From the NCBI GenBank assembly GCA_002713215.1, contig PAVO01000019.1:581059-645058 (forward strand): 64,000 nt of DNA. Reading direction: 5' to 3'. The notes beneath the pieces are model-generated. The model searched no databases, was not told the origin of the DNA, and saw nothing but the letters and a program-made list of their open reading frames with translations. Made by a program: the position numbers and the translations under genes. Source of the DNA: Crocinitomicaceae bacterium. Lineage in GTDB: Bacteria > Bacteroidota > Bacteroidia > Flavobacteriales_G > Salibacteraceae. Below are positions 1 through 9,256 of this stretch, piece by piece (within the stretch, counting starts at the first letter, position 1; every line of letters begins with the position of its first letter).

Positions 1-170
1 TCCCGCATAACCATTTCGTATTGATCCACATTTTTGTAACTAAGATCCAACCATTCGGCAATCTTTCTTTTGATGGCCATCTCTTCCTCTATGGGAATTT
101 CGTTATTCGACAGTTTTGCAAAACCGATATACAGAAATGCTATTAAGTGTAAAATTGTCGGGTTTTCCAT
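1..170 (-). CDS. Partial small protein, possibly TerB-like, cut by window edge
   Basis: An open frame runs from an ATG at 168-170 on the minus strand to the window edge without a stop, giving 56 residues that begin MENPTILHLIAFLYIGFAK and continue with an acidic stretch (NNEIPIEEEMAIKRKIAEWL). The pattern of a hydrophobic helix, an acidic E/D turn and an amphipathic helix resembles the start of TerB-like helical domains, but this is only a visual resemblance. It is divergent from the phosphatase at 231, with about 60 bases between them that must hold both promoters. The rest of the gene lies outside the window, so no function is claimed. Confidence 0.45.
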   Translation of the reverse strand, partial: MENPTILHLIAFLYIGFAKLSNNEIPIEEEMAIKRKIAEWLDLSYKNVDQYEMVMR

Positions 171-230
171 TTCCAATAATTGAAATTTGAGTAAAGTTCT
201 GCAATTTAGTAATCCAAAAATATCTAAAGA

Positions 231-1142
231 TTGACATACGACCTAATAGGAGATGTGCATGGTCAGTTTTCCAAGCTGAGTAGCGTTTTAGAACATCTTG
301 GATACGAAAAGAGAAAGAAGGTTTATTCCAGGAAAGATCACTGCGCCATTTTTATTGGTGACCTGGTAGATCGGGGAAGCAATTCTCGTGAAGTTATTGA
401 GTTGGTAAAACGAATGGTGGAAGAAGGTCATGCCGAAGCAATAATGGGCAATCATGAGTATAATTTGTTTGGCTATCTTACCGAAGGAGCAAAAGGTAAA
501 TTTCTTAGGCCCCATTCTCAAAAAAATGAACGTCAGGTTAGGGAAACTTTAGCCAGTTATTCAGGGCACGAAAATGCACTCGATACTCATTTAGAATGGA
601 TTTCTAACCTTCCACTTTACCTAAACAACAAGGACTTTAGAGCGGTCCATGCTTGTTGGGATAAGAAATCAATCAACTATATAAAAAAGTCGGTAGGTAG
701 AAAAATGGATAAGGAAATTCTAATCGGTAGTTATAAGTGCGGAACTAAATTGGAGCAGGCAGTAAAGATGATCGTTTCCGGACCGGAGATGAGTCTGCCG
801 GATAAAATTGTTCAGAGGGATATCGACGGCAACCTTAGGCATAACTTTCGGTACAAATGGTGGAATGCTATTAAGAAAAGTACCTACCAGGAAGTTGCTG
901 TAAAAGACTCTTACCAGCTTCCGGCAGGAAAAGTTGTTCTTCCGACTGATTTTGTAAATCGGGAATACGATGAAGGCAAAAAGCCAGTATTCTTTGGGCA
1001 CTACAGCATGAAGGGAAAACCATCTTTAATGAAATCGAATGTATGTTGCCTGGATTGGATTGATAAAAGAAATCGGATAGGTGTATACCGGTTAAAACCA
1101 GGAGAAAAACTGACCCATAAGAATTTTAAATTCTTTTTCTAA
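231..1142 (+). CDS. Metallophosphatase of the PPP/ApaH-like superfamily
   Basis: A 303-residue calcineurin-like phosphoesterase, probably cytoplasmic (no signal peptide). The metal-binding motifs are in the expected order: GDVHG at residues 7-11, GDLVDRG at about 43-49, GNHE at about 73-76, and a late FFGHYSM that would supply a histidine ligand. This arrangement is that of bacterial serine/threonine or diadenosine-tetraphosphate phosphatases (PrpA/PrpB/ApaH), using two metal ions to hydrolyse phosphoesters; the substrate cannot be read from the sequence. The start is a TTG at 231, because an in-frame TAA lies two codons upstream and the first motif begins only six residues in, leaving no room for a later start. 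It converges on the M1 peptidase gene with only five bases between the stop codons and no clear terminator. Confidence 0.85.
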   Translation: MTYDLIGDVHGQFSKLSSVLEHLGYEKRKKVYSRKDHCAIFIGDLVDRGSNSREVIELVKRMVEEGHAEAIMGNHEYNLFGYLTEGAKGKFLRPHSQKNERQVRETLASYSGHENALDTHLEWISNLPLYLNNKDFRAVHACWDKKSINYIKKSVGRKMDKEILIGSYKCGTKLEQAVKMIVSGPEMSLPDKIVQRDIDGNLRHNFRYKWWNAIKKSTYQEVAVKDSYQLPAGKVVLPTDFVNREYDEGKKPVFFGHYSMKGKPSLMKSNVCCLDWIDKRNRIGVYRLKPGEKLTHKNFKFFF

Positions 1143-1147
1143 CAGGA

Positions 1148-2863
1148 TTACTCCATCAGCAGCTTTACATATTCCGTTACAAGGTCATCCTTCTTCATAA
1201 ACTCTTGTCCGAAATAACTTCGATTTGCAAGTATTTTGTAGGTATACCTGCCATATAGCTCTTCAAGTTTAACGGAGTTTACGGTTTTGGTTGGTGTTAT
1301 TTTATACTTGGTATTGTTGATCTCAATGGTGACTGGCATTTTAAAATCATCCAGACAATCCTTCCAGCGAAAGTAAAGTTTGCTGTCCCAGCTAATGTAA
1401 TACTGCAATATGGGTATTTTGAATTCGTACAGGTATTGCTTAAAAAACCAGTCGTAATCCTCTCCTGTTTTTTTGTTTACATGATCCATAAAATCCCGGG
1501 TCTTAACCAGCGAGATTTCGTTTTCGATATAAAAGGATTTTATGATGTCAAAAAATAGCTCATCATCCTCCAACATGTTTCGGAATGTGTGTAAAGTGGC
1601 GGCTCCTTTCATATATGGATCGCTGTCTTTAAACCAAAAGTACTTTCTGTTTTCCGGGCCTACTACTGGCCTCTTGTTTTTAATGGCCCAGTTGTTAAAC
1701 CACATTTGATTTTCCATTTCGGAATCACCTACTTCAAATTCAGTATAAAGTGCTTCTGCATAAGTAGCAAAGCCTTCGTGAATCCATACGTGAGCCAAAT
1801 CAGGAACACTCACCGAGTTGCCCCACCATTCGTGGGCGGTTTCATGCAAAATGATATAGTCCTGGTTATTGATCCAGGAGCGCTTAAAGTCGTTGCCGTA
1901 AGCAATTGCAGTTTGGTGTTCCATACCGGCATAGGGAGAATTCACCATTTTAAGTCCGTCCCGGGTCCAGGAATAAGGGCCAAACATTTTTTCGTAGAAG
2001 TGAAAGTGTTTTTTCATTTCCAGAAAGTGTGTGTCTGCCCTTGCTTTGTTATAGCGAAGGATGTAGTGGTTGATGTCAACCAATCCGCTCAAGGATTGAA
2101 TGGTGTCTTTCATTTCAACAAAATCGCCGACATAATACGTGATGTTGTAATTATTAATTGGGTAGGTAGTTTTCCAATGGTATTTCTTTCTGTTTCCCTC
2201 CAATGTTGTTGTTTCAACCAGTTTTCCGTTGCTTACTCCAATCAGGTTTTCATCGCAGATTACATTAACATCAATGGAATCAGCTTCATCACTTTCGTGA
2301 TCCTTACAGGGAAACCAGACACTCGCCCCATCAGTCTCGCACGCAACACCCAGCCAGGGATTTTTGTTCTTGTCCTTTTTCCAAACAACCCCTCCTCTCC
2401 AGGGTGGTTTTTTGGCTACAGGAGGCTTCCCATTATATTTTGCCCGAATCACTAATTTTTCTCCTTTCTCATAAGTATCTGCTAGGGTTATATAAATGCT
2501 CCTGTGCTTTCTTTCGTAGGTAAACGCCGTTTTACTTTCTACGTTTTCCAGTGCAGTAATTTCGAAATTGGGATGGAGGTCTAATCTTATGGTAGAAGTA
2601 CTCTCCGTTATCACACTTGTTATTATTACTTCACCCTTAATGACCTTTTTAGCGGGGATTAATTCTACCTCCAAATTATAATGTTGTACATCAAAGCAGG
2701 TTCTTTCAGGCGCTAACCTTCCCAATTCTTTGAATTCATCCGTGAGCTTGGGATAAGAGGCCATTGATTTTCGGTTCTTCTTAGGGATTCCAGACCAATT
2801 GCATGATACCAGAGTAACGATGACAATAAGAGAGAGAATATGTTGAATTGGTTTAAAATTCAC
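1148..2863 (-). CDS. M1-family zinc metallopeptidase, lipoprotein
   Basis: A gluzincin aminopeptidase of family M1. With the start proposed here (GTG at 2861-2863) it has 571 residues; an open frame begins 11 codons earlier at a GTG at 2896, but starting at 2863 gives a clean lipoprotein signal (MNFKPIQHILSLIVIVTLVSC) with a lipobox LVSC, so the protein is probably anchored in the periplasm or outer membrane. The exopeptidase motif is GMEH (about residue 313) instead of GAMEN, a variant known in bacterial M1 enzymes. The zinc site is HETAHEWWG (about 340) with the third ligand in HEGFATY, 19 residues after the second histidine. It removes N-terminal residues from peptides; its exact specificity is unknown. 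It follows the outer-membrane factor gene by 13 bases, so it is probably the last gene of the efflux operon. Confidence 0.88.
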   Translation of the reverse strand: MNFKPIQHILSLIVIVTLVSCNWSGIPKKNRKSMASYPKLTDEFKELGRLAPERTCFDVQHYNLEVELIPAKKVIKGEVIITSVITESTSTIRLDLHPNFEITALENVESKTAFTYERKHRSIYITLADTYEKGEKLVIRAKYNGKPPVAKKPPWRGGVVWKKDKNKNPWLGVACETDGASVWFPCKDHESDEADSIDVNVICDENLIGVSNGKLVETTTLEGNRKKYHWKTTYPINNYNITYYVGDFVEMKDTIQSLSGLVDINHYILRYNKARADTHFLEMKKHFHFYEKMFGPYSWTRDGLKMVNSPYAGMEHQTAIAYGNDFKRSWINNQDYIILHETAHEWWGNSVSVPDLAHVWIHEGFATYAEALYTEFEVGDSEMENQMWFNNWAIKNKRPVVGPENRKYFWFKDSDPYMKGAATLHTFRNMLEDDELFFDIIKSFYIENEISLVKTRDFMDHVNKKTGEDYDWFFKQYLYEFKIPILQYYISWDSKLYFRWKDCLDDFKMPVTIEINNTKYKITPTKTVNSVKLEELYGRYTYKILANRSYFGQEFMKKDDLVTEYVKLLME

Positions 2864-2876
2864 TACCAATATACAA

Positions 2877-4280
2877 TCAAGGTTTAGGCCAACCACCTCC
2901 CAGTGCTTTGTATAGAGCCACGTATGAGTTGTTTAAATTTTGCCGGGTATTTATTTGTTGAAGTTGTGCCTCAAATGCTTGTCGCTGCTGTTCCAGGTAT
3001 TCCAAATAACTGGTTACTCCTTTGTCATACCTAAGTTTAGAAAGGTTTTGAGCGTTAAGAGCAGCTTTAACGTGGTACTCTCGAGCTATGAGTTCTTTTT
3101 TGTAGGTTTCTATCTTGATCAAAGCATCCTCAACATCTTTAAACGCTATCAATACCGTTTGTTCATAGGCCAGAACTGCCTTTTCAGTTTTAACTCGTTC
3201 AACTTCAACGCGTCTTTTATTTTTTCCAAAGTGAAATAAGGGGGCTGCAAGATTTGCTCCTGCATTCCAGGCCAATCCACCGGCAGTCAAACCGGTTAGT
3301 TCATTGCTGGCAATTCCCAATAGTCCTGTAAGACTAATGGAGGGGAATCGTGCTGCCTGTGCTGCTCCAACCAAAGCATTTTGCGAAACAATATTTTGTT
3401 CGGCAAGAAGTATATCCGGCCTTCTATTAAGTAGTTGGGAAGGTAATCCTGTTGGAATTTCAGGGATTTTTGCCATTTCCCCACTTCCAGGTAAGTTTTC
3501 AATCTTTTTACTGGTTGTACCCAACAACAGCCCAAGCCGGTTTTCAGTTAGGGCAATGCGCCTTTCATAAACAGGAACAGCGCTTGCTGCAATTGCTTTC
3601 TGAATTTGTGCCTGATTTAGGTCAATTTCAGGAATAATGCCCTGGTCAAACCTTTCCTGGATAATGAGCAAGGAACTATCCCGGGTATCCAGCGTCTGTT
3701 TCGCTATTTCGTAGTTGGCCTTATTTCCTTGCAATTCAAAGTAGGTGGTTGTAACCTGGCTAATTAATGTAAGTTGGATGGATTGAAACGCATACTTAGT
3801 TCCTAAATAATCGGCCTTTGCCGATTCGTTTAACCTTCGGTATTTTCCCCAGAAGTCAATTTCCCAAGTAACGCTTCCCGCGCCATACCAGCTCGTGTTG
3901 GCACCATCAGTCAAAAAACCTGAATAGTTCCCTCGATTAATATTTCCTTTAACATCGAACTCCGGCAGAATTTCTGCTTTTTGAATGTTATATGCCAGTT
4001 CAGCCTGTTCAATGTTTTTTATAGCCGTTTGCACTTCCCGGTTATTCTCCAAGGCAATGTTTACTAACGTGTCAAGAATAGGGTCTTTAAAGAGTTCCCA
4101 CCATCTAAGTCCATTGCTGTCCAGTGTGGCCAGGCTATCTGCTGAAGTAACAGCAATAAGACTGTCATTCGAGAATCGAAAAGTAGAATCACTTTTGATT
4201 TCCGCCTTTTCGAAGTTCTTGCCCATCTTACAGGATGAGAAGGTGATCAGCAAAATCAATATGGCAATTAAAACCCTCAT
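2877..4280 (-). CDS. TolC/NodT-family outer-membrane efflux lipoprotein
   Basis: A 467-residue outer-membrane factor of the RND efflux type. The N-terminus is a lipoprotein signal (MRVLIAILILLITFSSC, Cys17 as the lipid site). The body shows two long repeated helical segments typical of the family: residues about 75-250 (ALENNREVQTAIKNIEQAEL and following) and about 280-460, with the characteristic RRPDILLAEQNI motif beginning the second half. Three copies would form the beta-barrel and alpha-barrel exit duct for the pump encoded upstream. The ATG overlaps the stop of the RND permease by four bases (ATGA), indicating translational coupling. The gene is of normal length, with no sign of damage. 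Confidence 0.93.
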   Translation of the reverse strand: MRVLIAILILLITFSSCKMGKNFEKAEIKSDSTFRFSNDSLIAVTSADSLATLDSNGLRWWELFKDPILDTLVNIALENNREVQTAIKNIEQAELAYNIQKAEILPEFDVKGNINRGNYSGFLTDGANTSWYGAGSVTWEIDFWGKYRRLNESAKADYLGTKYAFQSIQLTLISQVTTTYFELQGNKANYEIAKQTLDTRDSSLLIIQERFDQGIIPEIDLNQAQIQKAIAASAVPVYERRIALTENRLGLLLGTTSKKIENLPGSGEMAKIPEIPTGLPSQLLNRRPDILLAEQNIVSQNALVGAAQAARFPSISLTGLLGIASNELTGLTAGGLAWNAGANLAAPLFHFGKNKRRVEVERVKTEKAVLAYEQTVLIAFKDVEDALIKIETYKKELIAREYHVKAALNAQNLSKLRYDKGVTSYLEYLEQQRQAFEAQLQQINTRQNLNNSYVALYKALGGGWPKP

Positions 4281-7200
4281 TCGTCTGCAGTTGTATTTGT
4301 ATTCAACGCTGATTGTTCCCTTTTTTCCTCGTATTTACCCAGTTTACCGATTAAAATAAACAGCATGGGGTAGAGCAGAACACCCATAATCGTAGCCAGG
4401 GTCATTCCTCCTAATAGTGCCATTCCCATTACTTTTCTTGCTTCGGCTCCGGAACCGGTTGCAACTACCAATGGAAATACGCCAAAAATGAACGAAAATG
4501 CTGTCATTAAAATGGGTCTAAATCGAGATTTAGCAGCCTTCATAGCCGCTTCGAATAAGGATAGGCCTTTTTGAAACTCCTCATTGGCAAATTCTACAAT
4601 AAGTATTGCATTCTTAGCTGCCATACCTATGAGCATTACAAATGAGACCTGGGCAAATATGTTGTTTTCAAAAGTGGGGCTAAACAACCTACCAACCCAG
4701 AGAAAGATTAATGCGCCAAAAATGGCAAATGGGGTTCCCAATAGAATACTAAATGGTAGCGACCAACTTTCGTACTGTGCGGCAAGAATCAGGAACACAA
4801 AAACCAGGGAAAAGGTTAAGATTATTCCCAGGGACCCTGATGCTTTCTTTTCCTGAAAAGACATGGCATTCCAACTGTAACTCATGCCATCAGGCAGCGT
4901 TTCTTTCGCAACTTCTTCCAATGCTTCCATAGCCTCTGCGGAGGTGTATCCGGCAGCAGGGCTACCCGTAACTTCTACTGAACGATACAGATTAAACCTA
5001 TTGGTATAGTCCGGCCCGGAAATGGGTTCAATGTCAACAATGGTAGCCAGTGGAACCATATCTCCATCTTTATTCTTTACAAAGAAATTGGAGATCTGTT
5101 TTTCATCAACGCGGTATTCTGGCTCTGCCTGAATATAAGTTTTATACAGTCGGCCAAAACGTGTGAAATCATTGACGTAACTTCCCCCCATAAATGCACC
5201 AATGGTGGTATACAAATCATTAAGTGATACACCCAGTTTTAAGGCCTTTTCCTTGTTTACATTCATAAAGCGCTGAGGTACATCAGCCTGGAAGGAAGAG
5301 AATGCTCTTCCAATTTCCGGCCTGGCATTAGCAGCTGCAATAAACTTACCCGCATGGGCAGCAAGGTACTGAGGAGTTTCTCCTCGTTGATCCTGAATCA
5401 TTATACTAAACCCTGAACCATTTCCGAGACCAGGGATGGCTGGTGGGCCAAAAGAAAAAGCTTGTGCCCCTTTAATTTTCTTAGCCAGTTTTACATTTAT
5501 CTCTCCAATGAGGTCTTCGGCTGTTTTGTCTCTTTCACTCCAATCGATCAGTGACACAAACATGAAACCTATATTGGGTGTTTTTGTTCCGTTAGCGAGC
5601 ATATTAAACCCGGTAGCATTGGTTATATACTCAACTTCCGGAATTTCCATTAAAATATCTTCCACCTGACTGGACATTTCGTCCGATCGCTGCAAGGATG
5701 AGGCATTAGGTAACTGAAAGTTTACATAGAGGTAGCCCATGTCCTCTTCCGGGATAAACCCTCCTGGAACCAACTTGCCAAAAACTCCGGCCAGCACGGT
5801 AAAAATTATAATATATAGAAAGCCTCTTGTTGCCTTTCTGGAAATGATACTCGTAATGCTCATATACGAGTCGGTAGACTTGTTCATTCCCTTATTGAAA
5901 ACATCGAAGAACTTGCCTAATGGACCGCCAATGGGCTCTGGTTTTTTAAGCAATAAACTACAGAGTGCAGGGCTCAAGGTAAGCGCATTTACCGAAGAAA
6001 CTAAAACGGATACCACAATGGTAATGGCAAATTGTTGGTAGAGGAGACCTGTTATACCAGCCATTCCGGCAACCGGAATAAACACGGCAACCAGAACAAG
6101 TGTGGTTGCAATTACCGGTGCGGTTACCTTGCGCATAGCATCCAAGGTAGCTTCCTTGGTGGTCATACCTGCTGCAATATTTACCTGCACGGCCTCAACC
6201 ACTACAATGGCATCGTCAACCACAATACCAATGGCAAGCACCAACCCCAGAAGGGAAAGTACATTAATGGTAAACCCAAGTAAGGGAAAGAAAATAAATG
6301 CTCCAACCAACGAAACGGGAATTGCCAGGCAAGGAATTAACGTGGCTCGCCAATCCTGAATAAAAATAAATACAACAAGGACCACGAGAAGCAGTGCTAT
6401 AATAAGGGTTACCACAATATCCCGAATTCCAGCGGTAATAGGTGCGGTAGAATCAAGAGAAACACTGTAATCTACACTTTCCGGAAAGCCCCCTTTTAAG
6501 CGTTCCATTTCGTTTTTTACATTTTCTGCAAGTTCCACTGCATTTGATCCCGGTGCTTGATAAACTCCAATTACGGCACAAGTCTCTTTATTTAGGCGAG
6601 TTATCATTTGATAAGTCTCAACACCAAGATTAATCGTGGCAATATCCTTTAATTTAACCTGTGAGCCATTTTCTTTTGTTCGAATTACGATTTCACCAAA
6701 GGCCTCGGGAGAGCTAAATCGCTCAGGTAATCTTACCGTATAAGTAAATTCTGTTCCAGGGGGAGAAGGCTCTGCGCCAAACTTTCCACCTGGTACAATC
6801 ATGTTTTGTTCGTTGATGGCATTCATTATTTCAGGAACGGTAATTCCCAGGTGCGAAAGCCTGTCTGGTTTAACCCAAATCCTCATGGAGTAGTTAGCCG
6901 CACCAATTACATCAACACGACCAACACCTTTAATTCTTGATAATTGATCTTTTATGTTGATTAGTGCATAATTGCCCAGAAAATCCTGATCGTATCTTCC
7001 ATCTGACGTTAAGGAAACCAGCATCAGAATATTGGGTAATGATTTCATGGTGGTAACACCATATTTAGTTACAGCAGCTGGTAGTTTGGCACTTGCAGCT
7101 GAAACCCGGTTTTGTGCCAATACCGTGTTCATATCCGGGTCGGTACCTACATCAAAACATATGTCAATGACCATACTACCATCATTGGAATTGGTTGAGG

Positions 7201-7447
7201 TCATATAAAGCATATTGTCTACACCATTAATCTCCTGTTCCAGGGGTGCAGCAACGGACTCTTCAACATTGGTTGCATTTGCTCCCGTGTAGGTTGCACG
7301 TACCTGTACAACGGGTGGTGTTAGATTCGGGTATTGTTCAATGGGTAGGCCGATCATGGAAACGGCACCAACAATTACAATAACTATAGCTATTACAATT
7401 GCCACAATTGGCCTATGCACAAAGAAATTCCCCTTATTCTCCGACAT
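4277..7447 (-). CDS. RND multidrug efflux permease, HAE1 (AcrB-like) family
   Basis: A 1,056-residue inner-membrane proton-driven pump. It starts MSENKGNFFVHRPIVAIVIAIVIVIVG, the usual cytoplasmic tail and TM1 followed by LPIEQYPNLTPP, then the large periplasmic loop. TM4 carries the proton-relay aspartate pair in GIVVDDAIVVVEAVQ (near residue 405), and the second half repeats the fold (ILTFSLVFVFLILAAQYESW and GMAAKNAILIVEFA). Length and motifs match AcrB/MexB-type pumps that export hydrophobic drugs, bile salts or detergents; the substrate cannot be predicted. It lies five bases after the adaptor gene and overlaps the TolC-type gene by four bases, giving a classical tripartite operon. No local repressor gene of TetR or MarR type is visible in the window. 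Confidence 0.96.
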   Translation of the reverse strand: MSENKGNFFVHRPIVAIVIAIVIVIVGAVSMIGLPIEQYPNLTPPVVQVRATYTGANATNVEESVAAPLEQEINGVDNMLYMTSTNSNDGSMVIDICFDVGTDPDMNTVLAQNRVSAASAKLPAAVTKYGVTTMKSLPNILMLVSLTSDGRYDQDFLGNYALINIKDQLSRIKGVGRVDVIGAANYSMRIWVKPDRLSHLGITVPEIMNAINEQNMIVPGGKFGAEPSPPGTEFTYTVRLPERFSSPEAFGEIVIRTKENGSQVKLKDIATINLGVETYQMITRLNKETCAVIGVYQAPGSNAVELAENVKNEMERLKGGFPESVDYSVSLDSTAPITAGIRDIVVTLIIALLLVVLVVFIFIQDWRATLIPCLAIPVSLVGAFIFFPLLGFTINVLSLLGLVLAIGIVVDDAIVVVEAVQVNIAAGMTTKEATLDAMRKVTAPVIATTLVLVAVFIPVAGMAGITGLLYQQFAITIVVSVLVSSVNALTLSPALCSLLLKKPEPIGGPLGKFFDVFNKGMNKSTDSYMSITSIISRKATRGFLYIIIFTVLAGVFGKLVPGGFIPEEDMGYLYVNFQLPNASSLQRSDEMSSQVEDILMEIPEVEYITNATGFNMLANGTKTPNIGFMFVSLIDWSERDKTAEDLIGEINVKLAKKIKGAQAFSFGPPAIPGLGNGSGFSIMIQDQRGETPQYLAAHAGKFIAAANARPEIGRAFSSFQADVPQRFMNVNKEKALKLGVSLNDLYTTIGAFMGGSYVNDFTRFGRLYKTYIQAEPEYRVDEKQISNFFVKNKDGDMVPLATIVDIEPISGPDYTNRFNLYRSVEVTGSPAAGYTSAEAMEALEEVAKETLPDGMSYSWNAMSFQEKKASGSLGIILTFSLVFVFLILAAQYESWSLPFSILLGTPFAIFGALIFLWVGRLFSPTFENNIFAQVSFVMLIGMAAKNAILIVEFANEEFQKGLSLFEAAMKAAKSRFRPILMTAFSFIFGVFPLVVATGSGAEARKVMGMALLGGMTLATIMGVLLYPMLFILIGKLGKYEEKREQSALNTNTTADE

Positions 7448-7452
7448 ATCCT

Positions 7453-8598
7453 TTATTGCTTTTTGGTTCGGCTTTCGAATGATCCTTCAACCGGATTTAT
7501 TTTCATTCCGCTTTTTACTTGTTGAATGGCGTCTAAAACCACTTTGTCACCAGCGGTTAGTCCCTCTCCTACCAATATTAAATCTCCCCTATGATCATCG
7601 ATTTTGATCTGACGAGATTCAACCATGTTTGAGTCGTTTACAACATAAACCGAATACTTGCCTTGTAATTCCTGAGCACATTTTTGTGGGATTAATAAAC
7701 CTCCCTCAACGTTTTTCATTTTGATTTGCACCTTGGCATACTGACCAGGTCGTAGAATTTTATCGGGATTTGGAAATGATGCCTGGACCAGCATGGAACC
7801 AGTCATTGCATCGACTTCTCTATTGACAAAATCTACCTTTCCTTTATGCCTGTGCATGCTTCCATCAGAAAGAATCAGGGAAAGTTCGACGTGATCTTCT
7901 TCAGAAGTATCACGCTCGTTTTTTCGTTTTTCCGTTTCACGAGCAATCTGAAGGTATTCCGATTCCGTTAGGAAAAAATTGACTCTGACATTGGAAATTT
8001 TAGAAACAGTATTAAGGATTACGGGATTAGGTTCTTTACCTACAAACTCCCCAACTTTAGCTTGAGTTTGTCCAATTAACCCATCAATTGGTGACATTAT
8101 TTTGCAATAACCCAAATTAATTTCGGCCATAGTTACATTAGCTTGAGCTGCGTCAACAGCAGCTCTTGATGCTTCGGCCTGAGCTTTGGTTGCATCGTAA
8201 TCGCTTTGACTTACCGCCTTCGTTTTTATCAGGTCTTCATACCTTACCAATTCATTTTCGGCACGAACCAATTCTGTTTTAGCTTCCGCAAGTCTACTTT
8301 TTTGAGCAGCCACCTCTGCCATGTACGGTTGTGGGTCGATACTATATAAAAGTTGATCTTTAGTAACCCGGTTACCTTCATCGAAATGGATGCCTTCTAA
8401 AAAACCATTAACCCTTGCACGGATCGGAATATCAACGTATCCATAGACCTGCCCTACAAAATCTCTGTAAATAGGGACATCCGCTACTTCCACTGCTACA
8501 ACTTTAATGTCAGGAATCGGTTTCTTTTTGGCCTTATCTTCTGAAGAACAGGAGAAGAATAATAGCACAACACATAAGTGGAGTAGTAGCGATTTCAT
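7453..8598 (-). CDS. RND efflux periplasmic adaptor (AcrA/MexA-like) lipoprotein
   Basis: A 381-residue membrane-fusion protein. The N-terminus MKSLLLHLCVVLLFFSC gives a lipoprotein signal with Cys17. Domains in order are: an N-terminal beta strand and lipoyl half (IPIRARVNGFLEGIHFDEGN, about 55-75), a helical hairpin (about 90-150, QSDYDATKAQAEASRAAVDA), the second lipoyl half (MSPIDGLIGQTQAKVGEFVG), a beta-barrel domain and a C-terminal membrane-proximal domain (GLTAGDKVVLDAIQQVKSGM). It would link the inner-membrane pump to the outer-membrane duct. It is the first gene of the operon; the promoter should lie in 8599-8772, shared with the divergent lipoprotein gene. Confidence 0.94.
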   Translation of the reverse strand: MKSLLLHLCVVLLFFSCSSEDKAKKKPIPDIKVVAVEVADVPIYRDFVGQVYGYVDIPIRARVNGFLEGIHFDEGNRVTKDQLLYSIDPQPYMAEVAAQKSRLAEAKTELVRAENELVRYEDLIKTKAVSQSDYDATKAQAEASRAAVDAAQANVTMAEINLGYCKIMSPIDGLIGQTQAKVGEFVGKEPNPVILNTVSKISNVRVNFFLTESEYLQIARETEKRKNERDTSEEDHVELSLILSDGSMHRHKGKVDFVNREVDAMTGSMLVQASFPNPDKILRPGQYAKVQIKMKNVEGGLLIPQKCAQELQGKYSVYVVNDSNMVESRQIKIDDHRGDLILVGEGLTAGDKVVLDAIQQVKSGMKINPVEGSFESRTKKQ

Positions 8599-8772
8599 AA
8601 ACGGGGTTTATTTTGTACAAAGAAATAATAATCTAGGAATGGATAACACTCCTCTGTTATTCAGGTAATAATTTCGATGTATAGTTACTTTAAATAGATT
8701 TCTATACTCGATATTTCTCAATTTTCCGAATACGCTATAATTTATTATTTTAGGCTGCTCAAACGCCCTAAC

Positions 8773-9243
8773 GTGATTAAATTCAGGTTTCTGCACTTGT
8801 TAATTTGGTTTGCTCTTGTAGGTTTTTCCTGCTCTTCTTTAAAGACTACGAAAAGCACCAAGGGAGGCAAGGGATCACCAGATATAACCTTATTGAGAGC
8901 AACTGTTACTCCATGGAGTTCAGGGATTAAGAAAGATAATAACGGTGAAGATTATAAGATTTCGGTTGTGTTAAATCAGGATTCGATTTCGTTGGAGTCT
9001 ATGTGTGTAAAAGGAACCTTTTTGGATTTAAAATATGCCCGAAATGGACAATTCTTGGGCAAAGAAAATCCATTATTTAAGAGTGATACAATTTCAATTA
9101 CCGCATCCTATGATTTCTCCAGAGATCAAAAAAAATGTAAGATATCAAGTGAAGAAGGATATTTAAACTTTACGCTTGATGGGATGTCCAAAATATTAAT
9201 AATTAGATCATTTGTTAAACAAGAGGCTTTGCGCAAGCCATAA
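8773..9243 (+). CDS. Hypothetical lipoprotein
   Basis: A 156-residue protein with a lipoprotein signal (MIKFRFLHLLIWFALVGFSC) followed by a Ser/Thr/Lys/Gly-rich linker (SSLKTTKSTKGGKGSPD). The rest alternates beta-prone segments with polar turns (ITLLRATVTPWSSGIKKDNN), suggesting a small beta-sandwich exposed to the periplasm or cell surface. I do not recognise a family. The start is a GTG at 8773, chosen because it gives a full signal peptide; no in-frame ATG precedes it. The stop is 13 bases before the ATG of the propeller protein, so the two are probably co-transcribed. Confidence 0.6.
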   Translation: MIKFRFLHLLIWFALVGFSCSSLKTTKSTKGGKGSPDITLLRATVTPWSSGIKKDNNGEDYKISVVLNQDSISLESMCVKGTFLDLKYARNGQFLGKENPLFKSDTISITASYDFSRDQKKCKISSEEGYLNFTLDGMSKILIIRSFVKQEALRKP

Positions 9244-9256
9244 ATTAAATCCACTT

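Noticed and set aside
1706..2455. A long plus-strand open frame of about 249 codons
   Set aside because: It lies antisense within the M1 peptidase gene, has unusual cysteine, histidine and valine content and no recognisable motif; it is a shadow of the true gene.
8608..8796. A minus-strand frame of 62 codons overlapping the start of the plus-strand lipoprotein gene
   Set aside because: It has no domain, weak composition, and covers the region expected to hold the divergent promoters.
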